This document shows, piece after piece, positions 1 through 8,542 of a stretch of DNA of 63,472 bases (its first letter is position 1; each line of letters begins with the position of its first letter). The position numbers were made by a program, and so were the translations under genes. The DNA comes from Phocaeicola_A sp045545095 (lineage in GTDB: Bacteria; Bacteroidota; Bacteroidia; Bacteroidales; Bacteroidaceae), in the NCBI GenBank assembly GCA_045545095.1, contig JAZQAG010000051.1, positions 1-63,472 on the forward strand, in the 5' to 3' direction. Under the pieces are notes generated by a model that saw only the letters and a list, made by a program, of their open reading frames with translations, was not told where the DNA came from and did not search any database.

Positions 1-7
1 GGGGAAG

Positions 8-137
8 TATCTTAAGATAAATAACCTTCTATCTTAAGATAAATAGGCAAGTATCTTAAGATACTTTGCCAATGAAGCTATGATACCTGAAGGCAAAGAA
101 TATTTTTCAACTTAAATTACAGAAGAACCTATTAATA
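8..137 (+). repeat. Dispersed intergenic element, copy 1 (three TATCTTAAGATA palindromes)
   Basis: Three copies of the 12-bp perfect palindrome TATCTTAAGATA start at 8, 30 and 52, an exact 22-bp period. The third is nested in a larger near-palindrome (46-70) with GGCAA and TTTGCC arms. About 70 bp of non-palindromic sequence follows. The whole block is repeated with high identity in the same orientation at 26210-26336. It lies just beyond the stop of the minus-strand GH30 gene. No ORF is seen. Function is unknown; protein binding, RNA folding or a mobile-repeat origin are all possible. Confidence 0.85.
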
Positions 138-166
138 ATACAATTATTCTACCTATACAATGAATG

Positions 167-1672
167 TTATTCTCTTACATAACGTTTCACTATACGCCCA
201 TCAGACGTACGTTCAATACACAATCCTTTTGGAGCATGCAAACGACGTCCCTGCAAATCATAATAGGTCGAAGGTGCTGGGGCCTGAATCGGTTTATAAG
301 TATCCCATTGCACACTTTCTGCACCACGGTCAATCTGAAGGATGTAAGTATTCAGGCTGCGTGCTGGAAGTGAAACGGTAAGTGAAGTTGCTGCTTCGGT
401 CATCTCAATGGGAGAAGATTGACAAACGGCTTCATTGGTAGAAAGTATGTGCCATCCACCCTTAACTTTATATGGCAAATTGAGTTTAAGGTCGAACGCA
501 TTCTTCGTAGTATCGATGGCCATCACAATAAGCGAATCACCCTTGATATATGCTGATGCTTGAAATGCACTGTTTGTACTTACATTGACATTAGCTTTAG
601 AGCCCAAACGGGTAGAACCTGTAACATGTTTGGCAAAATGGGACATCACATAACCGCGACGAAGCAGTTTGCCATACTCATTACCAGCCCCATACTTGGT
701 TTCACCAGAGCCGACAAAAGCCCAATGGGCTATCATATACCAATAGACATAGGCATTGGCCCCTGCCAACATAGATTCATTAACTTCCTCAGCAAAAATC
801 AATTCGTCATGCCAATTAGGCAAACGGTCGCCACACTCTACGGAATGCTCGGTCATCCATACATGCTTACCATACTTCTTAGCAGTTTTGGCAGATTGAG
901 CCATATAGTCCAAAGGCGGAGTTCCATAGAGATGACCACCAATCATGTCAATATACTTGCAAGAAGCGGTATCGTTCAGCAAAGGATCCGTATATTTTGG
1001 ATTAAAGTTCAAACTTTCTGCTGACATAAGTTTTACCTTATACTGATCTTTCTTCAATAAATGAGCATTTTCCTTTACAAGTGTCACCAACTGTTCAGGA
1101 CTATAGAGGCAACCAGAATAATTTACCCACCAGTCAGGCTCGTTTTGGATAGAGACTACATCCACATCAGCTTTGTAGCTATGCATATAAGCCAAGAAAG
1201 AGTTAAGCCAAGGGAAGAACTTGGCATAATGGTCGGTACGGAGTTCACCACGCTGATAACCTTGGTCTTCACTGTTTCCTCCACCAGCGATACCATTGGT
1301 CTTATATTCACCAGGAGGCGACCATGGGCAACCATAGACTATAGCTCCCCGACTCTTTGCCTCTTTGATGACAGGCAGATAACCATGCCAATCGTATGGA
1401 GTATCCCACGGAGATTTGATATCACCCTTCGTATTGGGTGAAATCTCCATACGCACAATATTCAGCCCTACGGGAGAGTCTTCACCATAGAGCAATTTGA
1501 TAATCTCTACATCGTCAATAGGTTTCATGGCTCCCCAACAAGCTGCTGCGCCGAAACCTGTCACGGTTTGATGGCGCACACTATCAACCGTGACTGTAAT
1601 GGTAGCAGCATGAGATATACCCAACACTGCAAATGAAAACAAGATAAAAAGCAATTTTCTGTTCATACGCAA
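167..1672 (-). CDS. GH30-family secreted glycoside hydrolase
   Basis: This 501-residue protein is probably an exported endo-acting glycosidase. A signal peptide covers about residues 1-22 (hydrophobic core, cut near SHA). The (beta/alpha)8 barrel follows, with the GH30 acid/base in IQNEPDW (E178) and the nucleophile in WMTEHS (E275). The C-terminal beta domain contains a YVYWY strand and an RRGYVMSHFAKHV segment like those of GH30 xylanases and glucanases. The last 35 residues (YYDLQGRRLHAPKG...) resemble a type IX sorting-type tail. It is the last gene of the FAS1/SusCD operon, separated from susD by 195 bp holding an inverted repeat. The substrate (xylan, beta-1,6-glucan, other) cannot be assigned. 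An alternative ATG lies two codons in. Confidence 0.9.
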   Translation of the reverse strand: MRMNRKLLFILFSFAVLGISHAATITVTVDSVRHQTVTGFGAAACWGAMKPIDDVEIIKLLYGEDSPVGLNIVRMEISPNTKGDIKSPWDTPYDWHGYLPVIKEAKSRGAIVYGCPWSPPGEYKTNGIAGGGNSEDQGYQRGELRTDHYAKFFPWLNSFLAYMHSYKADVDVVSIQNEPDWWVNYSGCLYSPEQLVTLVKENAHLLKKDQYKVKLMSAESLNFNPKYTDPLLNDTASCKYIDMIGGHLYGTPPLDYMAQSAKTAKKYGKHVWMTEHSVECGDRLPNWHDELIFAEEVNESMLAGANAYVYWYMIAHWAFVGSGETKYGAGNEYGKLLRRGYVMSHFAKHVTGSTRLGSKANVNVSTNSAFQASAYIKGDSLIVMAIDTTKNAFDLKLNLPYKVKGGWHILSTNEAVCQSSPIEMTEAATSLTVSLPARSLNTYILQIDRGAESVQWDTYKPIQAPAPSTYYDLQGRRLHAPKGLCIERTSDGRIVKRYVRE

Positions 1673-1748
1673 GAATTAAAAAGTTTCTCTGCAAATATAT
1701 AGAATTTCTTTCTCTCAGAAAAATATTCAATTAATAATATAATATTCA

Positions 1749-1824
1749 GACGCAAATGACACGGATAACCCAGATTTTCTTCTGAAGAAGCTCTATTATC
1801 TGTGTCATCCGCGCCATCCGCGTC
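1749..1824. repeat. Inverted pair of nonamer triplets between susD and GH30
   Basis: The left arm (1749-1775) is three 9-bp units GACGCAAAT, GACACGGAT, AACCCAGAT. The right arm (1798-1824), read on the minus strand, is GACGCGGAT, GGCGCGGAT, GACACAGAT. The 27-bp arms agree at 21 positions and many differences would be G-U pairs in RNA, so a long hairpin can form. The 22-bp loop contains a smaller TTCTT/AAGAA hairpin. It lies inside the presumed transcript between the second susD and the GH30 gene and could attenuate or process the mRNA; that role is inference. Confidence 0.7.
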
Positions 1825-1867
1825 TAAAGAATCAGCTTATTGTATGATTCTATACTCCTAAAAGGGA

Positions 1868-3595
1868 TTATGGCAAAGGCAGATACCAATTCTGCTGTTC
1901 CATCAATTTGGCACGCAAAGCAGCATCCGTTTCACCATTACGTTTACTTACAGGATCAGCCAAATATGCATTGTCACCACGACGCATAGCTACACGCATG
2001 AGATCATAGAGACGATAACCTTCAAACGAACCTTCAAGCGCCATTTCGTCAATAATCATATCTTCAACAAGCGGAATCTGATAGTCGATAGTATCCTGAC
2101 GGGTAGCCAAAGAGTCTTCGGGCATAGGCAACACATAGTAAGCATTGCAATGGCTGTCGCCTGAACCACGGGAGTGTACACCGATAGCTTCAGATTTCAA
2201 GAAGATGTTGGGATCGAATTCAATCAGCTGTCCAGCAGCCTTACGCTCTACAGAATCGACATATGCCACCAGATTGTCCTCGCACATACCATGCTTCAAC
2301 ACAACCATAGCCGACTGAGGATACCCTGCACGGTTCAAAGCTTCAGCATAACGAAGATAAATCATTGTTGTACGGGTTGTGGGAATCATGAACTCAGATA
2401 CAGATACCTTATATATTGATTGGATATCATTACTATACTCTGAATATTCATTATTTCCACCAGTAGAACTTTGAGCATAGTTAGAGTAGAGACGAAGGTC
2501 TCCCACCAAATAAGGCTTTCTAAGACCGGAACGAGGAACATAAATGGTATCCGTGGTTGTTGCGGTCTTATACTCCATGCAATAAATCTGCTCGGCAGAG
2601 AGATTGAACATGGCTTGAGAAGGAGTCACCTGATAATAGTAATAATTATCTTCGGTAGAACTATAGATATTACGCAAATCACTGATAATGCCATCGAACT
2701 TCCGCACTTCCATGGGGAAATAGCTGCGCACCTCCATAGTAGATGCAGTACCAGCTTGAGTGGTAGAAACATAACCATCTGAGGGAAGTGTAAATTCTGT
2801 AGGATTGCCCCATGAGATACGGCTACTATGATTTATCTGTACGTATTCATCACGGTCTGTCAAATAATCGTGATACCAAGTGGCTGCCTCCTGATAACGT
2901 CCGGCCCACAAGCAAAGATCACCTAAAAGCACACGCATGGGGAAGAAAAACAAAATAGAAGGAAGATCATTGATACTTCCCCAATTCGGGCGTTCACGAT
3001 ATGCATAAGGAGTCAAATCACCAATGAAATAATTACAAATTTCCTGCATAGAAACACGAGGACCATTCATTGCATCGCGTGCCTCTTTCTCGGTCATCAA
3101 AGGTTCAAGGACGAGTGGCACATTACCATAAATCTTTGCCAATTCCAAGTAAGTCCATGCACGGTATGCCTTCACTGCTGCGTATTCTTTCTCAAAAACT
3201 TTGTAACCACGACGTTCCAATGTAGTATCCACATGATGAAGGAAGTAATTACAATGGTTAATCACAGCGTAATAATCGCTCACAACATTGTATTTATTCT
3301 CTGGCAACAAATCCCAAGAAGACAAGCGTTTCAAGTCAGCAGAGGCTGCTTCTGTGGTCTTAATCAAGTCTGCACGTATCTCACCCAAAAGCATGGTACG
3401 GTCAGCTATCACTTGCAACTTATTGACGATACCCAATACACTGTACACCGAATCAGTCACTTGAGAAAGTGTATTATCATCCTCGTACATCACAAAATCA
3501 GAGTCTGTCTCCAACATATCTTCACAAGAAGTGAGAGGAGCTATCAGCGACAAACTACAAATTACGAGTATATTCTTTATATTAAACAGTTTCAT
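1868..3595 (-). CDS. SusD/RagB-family outer-membrane lipoprotein (second pair)
   Basis: This 575-residue SusD-like protein should cap the partner SusC transporter at the cell surface and bind glycan. It has a lipoprotein signal peptide with lipobox LTSC (Cys24). An N-terminal SusD helical region follows, including the conserved AAVKAYRAWTYLELAKIYGNVPLV stretch near residues 140-160, which is typical of TPR-like SusD helices. The C-terminal region has TTMIYLRYAEALNRAG and FEGYRLYDLMRVAMRRGD, the usual closing SusD motifs. It starts 25 bp downstream of its susC, so co-transcription is very likely. Ligand specificity is not readable from sequence. Confidence 0.93.
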   Translation of the reverse strand: MKLFNIKNILVICSLSLIAPLTSCEDMLETDSDFVMYEDDNTLSQVTDSVYSVLGIVNKLQVIADRTMLLGEIRADLIKTTEAASADLKRLSSWDLLPENKYNVVSDYYAVINHCNYFLHHVDTTLERRGYKVFEKEYAAVKAYRAWTYLELAKIYGNVPLVLEPLMTEKEARDAMNGPRVSMQEICNYFIGDLTPYAYRERPNWGSINDLPSILFFFPMRVLLGDLCLWAGRYQEAATWYHDYLTDRDEYVQINHSSRISWGNPTEFTLPSDGYVSTTQAGTASTMEVRSYFPMEVRKFDGIISDLRNIYSSTEDNYYYYQVTPSQAMFNLSAEQIYCMEYKTATTTDTIYVPRSGLRKPYLVGDLRLYSNYAQSSTGGNNEYSEYSNDIQSIYKVSVSEFMIPTTRTTMIYLRYAEALNRAGYPQSAMVVLKHGMCEDNLVAYVDSVERKAAGQLIEFDPNIFLKSEAIGVHSRGSGDSHCNAYYVLPMPEDSLATRQDTIDYQIPLVEDMIIDEMALEGSFEGYRLYDLMRVAMRRGDNAYLADPVSKRNGETDAALRAKLMEQQNWYLPLP

Positions 3596-3620
3596 AATAT
3601 ATTTTTTAGAGATTAGGATT

Positions 3621-6600
3621 TTACAAATTGATGTTTACACCCAATGAGAAAGAACGTCCGGCCGATACCAATCCACGGTCAATACCTTGTGACAGGACAC
3701 TACCCGATATTGCACAATCAGGATTGTTACCCAAATAGCGACTGATAGTAAACAAGTTAGACGCATTACCCCAGACTGTAATACCCTGCAAATAGGTGCT
3801 CTGAATAGGCAAATGATAGCTGAGAGTCAAGGAGCTGAGACGCAAGTAGCTTCCATCTTCAATCCAACGATCGCTGAAACGGCTATTACCCATAGGATCG
3901 CCATATGCTACACGAGGTATGCTGGTTTGTTGATTTTCCGTAGTCCAACGACGGCTCATGGCTGTTGTCTGATTCAAGAACATGCTTCCACCTTCAATCA
4001 ATGAACGCTGATAGTTATAGATATCATTACCCAATGAATAATTGAATGCAGCAGACAAAGTGAAGTTCTTCCAATTCATAGAAGTGAAGATATTACCGTA
4101 GATATCGGGATTGGGGTCACCAATAATAGTACGGTCAGCCTCATCAATGATTTTATTGTTATCATAATCCACAAAGCGCATATCACCTGCACCAAAGTAG
4201 ATTTGATCACCCGTCTCATTCACAAAATACTTACCCTCTGCTTCAGCAGCTGCCTCATTGGCATATACTCCTTCAGTTTTCCAACCATAGAATACTCCTA
4301 CAGGCTGACCAACTTGAGTAAGAACTGTACCACCATAAATATCCGTTTCAAAAGCACTGTTATCATTAGGAAGGGCAGTAATCTCATTCTTGTAATGTCC
4401 CATTGAAGCTCCCAATTCCCAACGGAAGTTTTTCAGATTGAGAGCTTTCACAGACACACTGACATCATACCCCATATTCTCCAGCTTACCACCGTTACTC
4501 CAATTCTCTTTCATGCCACTTGGCCAAGCCAAACGACTCAGCGAAAGGAGGTTGTCAGTCCAACTCTTGAACCAATTGGCACGAACAGTCAAACGATTAT
4601 TAAAGAAACTTCCTTGCAGACCGGCCGTCAACCGATTAGTAGTTTCCCACTGCAACTCGGTATTACCAATGTTACCCATAACCAAACCTGTGGCTTTGTC
4701 TCCTAAAAGACGCTGTGCCAAGAAATAGCTACGTGAAGCCGTATAATCAATATCATCATTTCCTGTCATGTCAAAACCGACATTCAAACGCAAATAATTG
4801 ATACCTTTGACATCAGCTAACCATTTTTCATTACTCAAGACCCAGGCACCTTCGATACTGGGGAAAAAGCCCCATTTAACACCTGCCAGTTCCAATCCGG
4901 GAGCATCAGCACCAAATCGAGAAGAGGCACTGGCAGAAAGACCTGCGTTCACATAAAAGCGCTCTGCATAGTTGTAATCAGCCAAAGCATACCATGCCAT
5001 TTCACGTGTTTTATCGTCAGCACCACCCGTTGTCTTGAACTGAAGCGCCGTACTCATATTAGGAGTTTTATCATTACCCGTATTGTAACCTTTCTGACTC
5101 GTCAGATTATAATTATTACTTATATAACGAAAACCTCCTTGTACAGATACACTATGGGCATCATAACGATTCTTCCAAGATATACGCGTATCGCTCTGGA
5201 TAGCAGTCTGACGAGCGGCCATACTCTGTGCTATATTCTGCAAAGTAGTACCTTCATCCAAACCTTCTACTTTAAAAGTGGGCACACCATGCACAGGTAA
5301 ATAATACATTTCATTAGTATTAACCAAGTTAAGAGTAAACTGCTCACTCACTGTCAGATGCTTATTGATTTCATAACGAGGAGTCACAGAGAACATAATC
5401 AATCGGTTACCATGTGAATTACGGTTATTTCCTTCACCATAATGCAAAATTGCCGTTGGATTAGCCAAACGTCCTTCCCCTTGGAACATCCCCTCCAAAT
5501 AATCATCAGCTTCAGCCAAATACTGACTAACATTACCATGTTTATCAAATGCATACGGAGATAAGAATGGAGCTTTTGTCAAAGCAATGAATGATGGTGA
5601 CGTAATAACTCCTGAAGTCGGGTTAGCAGGTGCGCCATCGTCAAACAAACTACGATCCACATCACTATAAGAAGCATCAAAACGAACGTGCAAACCTGCC
5701 AATATCTCAATATCAGAATTCAATCTCATACTGAACCGAGAATATTCATTCTTCTTCAAAGGACTGTTTGCCAAAGAATAACCGACTGAAAGGTTGTAAG
5801 ATGCCACATCATCTCCACCCTGTACATTGATGCCATAATTTTGTGAGAAAGCATTTTCATACACTTGATCAATCCAATCAGTATTATTGTGGTATTGGTT
5901 ATAATAATAGTAATTGGGATCTGGATTCAAATATTTCATTGAACCTAATGAAGCCGTCTTATCAGCCAAAAGTTCTGTAGTATAGAGGCGATAATCTTCA
6001 GCCCCCATCATTTCGGGCAAACGAGGAATCAATTCATAACGCCCATTGACAGTCACATCAATCTTAGTTGCCATACTACGGCTACGCTTGGTCTTTATCA
6101 AGATAACACCATTAGCAGCTTTTGAACCATAGAGAGCCGTTCCGTTTTTCAAAACTTCGACACTCTCTATATCATTCACATTTATATTGGCCAACATATT
6201 GTTAAAATAGCCATCATGCAACATTTCACGACTTTGTTGCATATCCATGATAACACCATCCAATACAATCAATGGTTGTGCATTGGCATGCAAGGAATTA
6301 ATACCATCCATCAACATTACACCACCAACGCCCGGTAAACCACTACGTGAAATAGAACGTACATCGGCTCCCAAACGTTGTTGGATCAATGGATCTATAC
6401 TCAACTCTGAGGTATTGTCGAATCCTTCTGCTGATGCACCCAAAGTTGCAGTTGTTTGAGATGCATAATTGTCACCGAATGCTTCATGATACAATTTAGC
6501 ATCAACTGTACCATTGGAAGAGATAGCTTCCTGCTGCAGATTATATCCTTCCACACTCATCGTAACGGAACGAGTATAAACAGGAACCTTCAGTTCGTAA

Positions 6601-6788
6601 TTTCCCTGTTCATCGGTCATGCCTGTATATCGGGCATCGCCATATGCCGTTACAATCACACCTACCAACGGTTGACCAGTAGCTGCATCCACCACCCTAC
6701 CGGTTACCGTATTCATGTTTTCTTGAGCTATAGCAGTAAACGAACCACAGATAGCAAGAATTGCACAGATTGTCTTATAGAGTTTCAT
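3621..6788 (-). CDS. SusC/RagA-family TonB-linked outer-membrane transporter (second pair)
   Basis: This 1055-residue protein imports glycan fragments through the outer membrane. It has a signal peptide (cut near AIAQ), a carboxypeptidase-D-like domain (about 25-100), a plug with VEVLKNGTALYGSKAANGVILIKTK (the SusC signature), then a 22-strand barrel ending in an aromatic-rich terminus (SFSLGVNINL). The usual SusC TonB box (DEVVVT-like) expected after the carboxypeptidase-like domain is not visible; that stretch reads AFGDNYASQTTATLGASAEG. The plug also has GGVMLMDGINSLHANAQPL where the common RIRGTSSLN-type motif sits. It lies 45 bp downstream of a FAS1 lipoprotein gene and directly upstream of susD. 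Confidence 0.93.
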   Translation of the reverse strand: MKLYKTICAILAICGSFTAIAQENMNTVTGRVVDAATGQPLVGVIVTAYGDARYTGMTDEQGNYELKVPVYTRSVTMSVEGYNLQQEAISSNGTVDAKLYHEAFGDNYASQTTATLGASAEGFDNTSELSIDPLIQQRLGADVRSISRSGLPGVGGVMLMDGINSLHANAQPLIVLDGVIMDMQQSREMLHDGYFNNMLANINVNDIESVEVLKNGTALYGSKAANGVILIKTKRSRSMATKIDVTVNGRYELIPRLPEMMGAEDYRLYTTELLADKTASLGSMKYLNPDPNYYYYNQYHNNTDWIDQVYENAFSQNYGINVQGGDDVASYNLSVGYSLANSPLKKNEYSRFSMRLNSDIEILAGLHVRFDASYSDVDRSLFDDGAPANPTSGVITSPSFIALTKAPFLSPYAFDKHGNVSQYLAEADDYLEGMFQGEGRLANPTAILHYGEGNNRNSHGNRLIMFSVTPRYEINKHLTVSEQFTLNLVNTNEMYYLPVHGVPTFKVEGLDEGTTLQNIAQSMAARQTAIQSDTRISWKNRYDAHSVSVQGGFRYISNNYNLTSQKGYNTGNDKTPNMSTALQFKTTGGADDKTREMAWYALADYNYAERFYVNAGLSASASSRFGADAPGLELAGVKWGFFPSIEGAWVLSNEKWLADVKGINYLRLNVGFDMTGNDDIDYTASRSYFLAQRLLGDKATGLVMGNIGNTELQWETTNRLTAGLQGSFFNNRLTVRANWFKSWTDNLLSLSRLAWPSGMKENWSNGGKLENMGYDVSVSVKALNLKNFRWELGASMGHYKNEITALPNDNSAFETDIYGGTVLTQVGQPVGVFYGWKTEGVYANEAAAEAEGKYFVNETGDQIYFGAGDMRFVDYDNNKIIDEADRTIIGDPNPDIYGNIFTSMNWKNFTLSAAFNYSLGNDIYNYQRSLIEGGSMFLNQTTAMSRRWTTENQQTSIPRVAYGDPMGNSRFSDRWIEDGSYLRLSSLTLSYHLPIQSTYLQGITVWGNASNLFTISRYLGNNPDCAISGSVLSQGIDRGLVSAGRSFSLGVNINL

Positions 6789-6833
6789 AATTGAATTATG
6801 ATTTATAATTTATAATTAATGATTGGTGAATTT

Positions 6834-8471
6834 TCACTCTTCATTTAACACATCTCTTTTCGGACGCAAGTAAATGCAATCCAAATACATTTCACGTGAA
6901 TAACTGGATGTTTCGCGTGGCAAAATCGAACATTGCAGCTTTACACTCACCTTGATATCAGTCTGATTATAATTACAAGCCGGCAAATAGAAATTTTCAG
7001 CTACAACCACCGTATCAACTCGAGTAGGGTCAGTCTTAAACTGCACATTCCCACAATTATAAGTTTGTGGATCACCAGCTTCATCCACATAATTGACAGT
7101 CGCTTTGAACTTACAAGGTTTGAAAGTTCCATCAGGATGAGTGACTGTACGCGGCAAGACCACAGCACAGATATCATAATGTGCACTCAACGTATTGTTC
7201 ACACGGAATGTCATTTCCCAGTTAGATGTACCCTTTTCTGGAGAGATTTGCAGATAAGCACCATCAGAAATACTATCTGCAGCCAAACGACGCGAGTTAT
7301 ACAAACACAGTTTATATTCTGTTATATAAGCTGGATTTTCTGCCTCTACCCATAATTGACGGAAGAAAGTTTCTTCTGGTTTATAGAACCATTCATCCAT
7401 TTCATAAACGACTCCATTGCTACACTCTATTTCACGAGCATTGCTAAGCACACCACCTACATCAAACGGTTTGTGGAATACATTATAGACAGGTTTACCT
7501 TTACGCTGACTTCCACGCACATATTGGACGGAGATCAAAGAGTCTGTATCCACCTTAGGATCTTTCACCCATGGGTTAAGTGTCATATTGAAAATAGCAT
7601 CGTCTAACAATGCACGGGTTGTCCAATGATGCTGTAAAGAATCACGTTTGGCAACTTTCTCATCATAAACAAAGTATTTAGAGGTTTCGTCCCACAATTG
7701 ATTCCATACATCTTTTGTTGGAGCAGCCACCCAATAAAGTGAATCTTCACTATTCAAGAAACCTATCTGATTCAACATACGATTACGCTCAATAACGACA
7801 GAATCAACATAGATGGGTACACCTTCAACTATACCACTTGAAATTGATTGGTCGGCATCAAAATAGTCTTCCTCATAAGCACGCAAGACTGCGCCTATCG
7901 GTGCCAATTCATCTTTATCACAAAGCATCTCATACAGATTACGCTCATATGGTAATGCCGTAACTGCTACATGTAACATTCCATTCTTGGCACGCTGATT
8001 AGGAGTTTTCATTGCCACTCCCTCAATCATACCATCACCAAAATCAGCATATTTATTGTTCAGCAACAGCACCCGTTTTTCTTTTTTAGTAACAGAACTG
8101 AGCGAACGAGAAAGGTGATTGAACACAAATGATTTTTCTACAACAGAATCACCCTGTGCCGTCTGTACCAATTCGAGCAAAGCATCTTTATCAAATGTAC
8201 CATTCACAGGAGCTACAACCGTAAAAGTTTGGCCACCATCCAATAGTTGTGCATAACTTACAGATGTTTTCTTGTGCTGGCGGAAGATTTTTGTCTCTTC
8301 CAAAACCTGAGCAAAATCGCTCAAATCCGGATTTTCCTTTATCTGCTGCCATAAAGTTGTATTGCTTCCAACCTCACCACCTCCTGTATTATTAAAGTGG
8401 TCATCCCAATCTGAGCAAGCGGTCAAACAACCTGCAAACAAGGGTATGGCATATAATATATATTTTTTCAT
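6834..8471 (-). CDS. Fasciclin (FAS1)-domain lipoprotein with C-terminal beta domain
   Basis: This 545-residue protein is predicted to be a surface lipoprotein: the lipobox CLTAC places the lipidated Cys at residue 19. The ATG at 8471 is preferred over one 30 bp upstream because it gives a compact lipoprotein signal. The first FAS1 domain spans about 38-175 (TFTVVAPVNGTFDKDALLEL, closing NGMLHVAVTALPY). A second, degenerate FAS1 domain spans about 176-370 and closes with SNGVVYEMDEWFY. Residues about 375-545 look like a beta-sandwich module and may bind carbohydrate. It is the second of two tandem FAS1 genes and sits directly upstream of susC. A surface glycan-binding or adhesive role is inferred from position. 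Confidence 0.85.
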   Translation of the reverse strand: MKKYILYAIPLFAGCLTACSDWDDHFNNTGGGEVGSNTTLWQQIKENPDLSDFAQVLEETKIFRQHKKTSVSYAQLLDGGQTFTVVAPVNGTFDKDALLELVQTAQGDSVVEKSFVFNHLSRSLSSVTKKEKRVLLLNNKYADFGDGMIEGVAMKTPNQRAKNGMLHVAVTALPYERNLYEMLCDKDELAPIGAVLRAYEEDYFDADQSISSGIVEGVPIYVDSVVIERNRMLNQIGFLNSEDSLYWVAAPTKDVWNQLWDETSKYFVYDEKVAKRDSLQHHWTTRALLDDAIFNMTLNPWVKDPKVDTDSLISVQYVRGSQRKGKPVYNVFHKPFDVGGVLSNAREIECSNGVVYEMDEWFYKPEETFFRQLWVEAENPAYITEYKLCLYNSRRLAADSISDGAYLQISPEKGTSNWEMTFRVNNTLSAHYDICAVVLPRTVTHPDGTFKPCKFKATVNYVDEAGDPQTYNCGNVQFKTDPTRVDTVVVAENFYLPACNYNQTDIKVSVKLQCSILPRETSSYSREMYLDCIYLRPKRDVLNEE

Positions 8472-8542
8472 AATTGCATCTTTTAATTTTAAACTCTTCA
8501 TTTTAGTGACAACTTGTCTATATCCAATGAGATTATTTACAA

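Noticed and set aside
560..1441. Plus-strand ORFs of 154 and 126 residues opposite the GH30 gene
   Set aside because: Composition is typical of antisense frames and the GH30 catalytic motifs fix the real strand.
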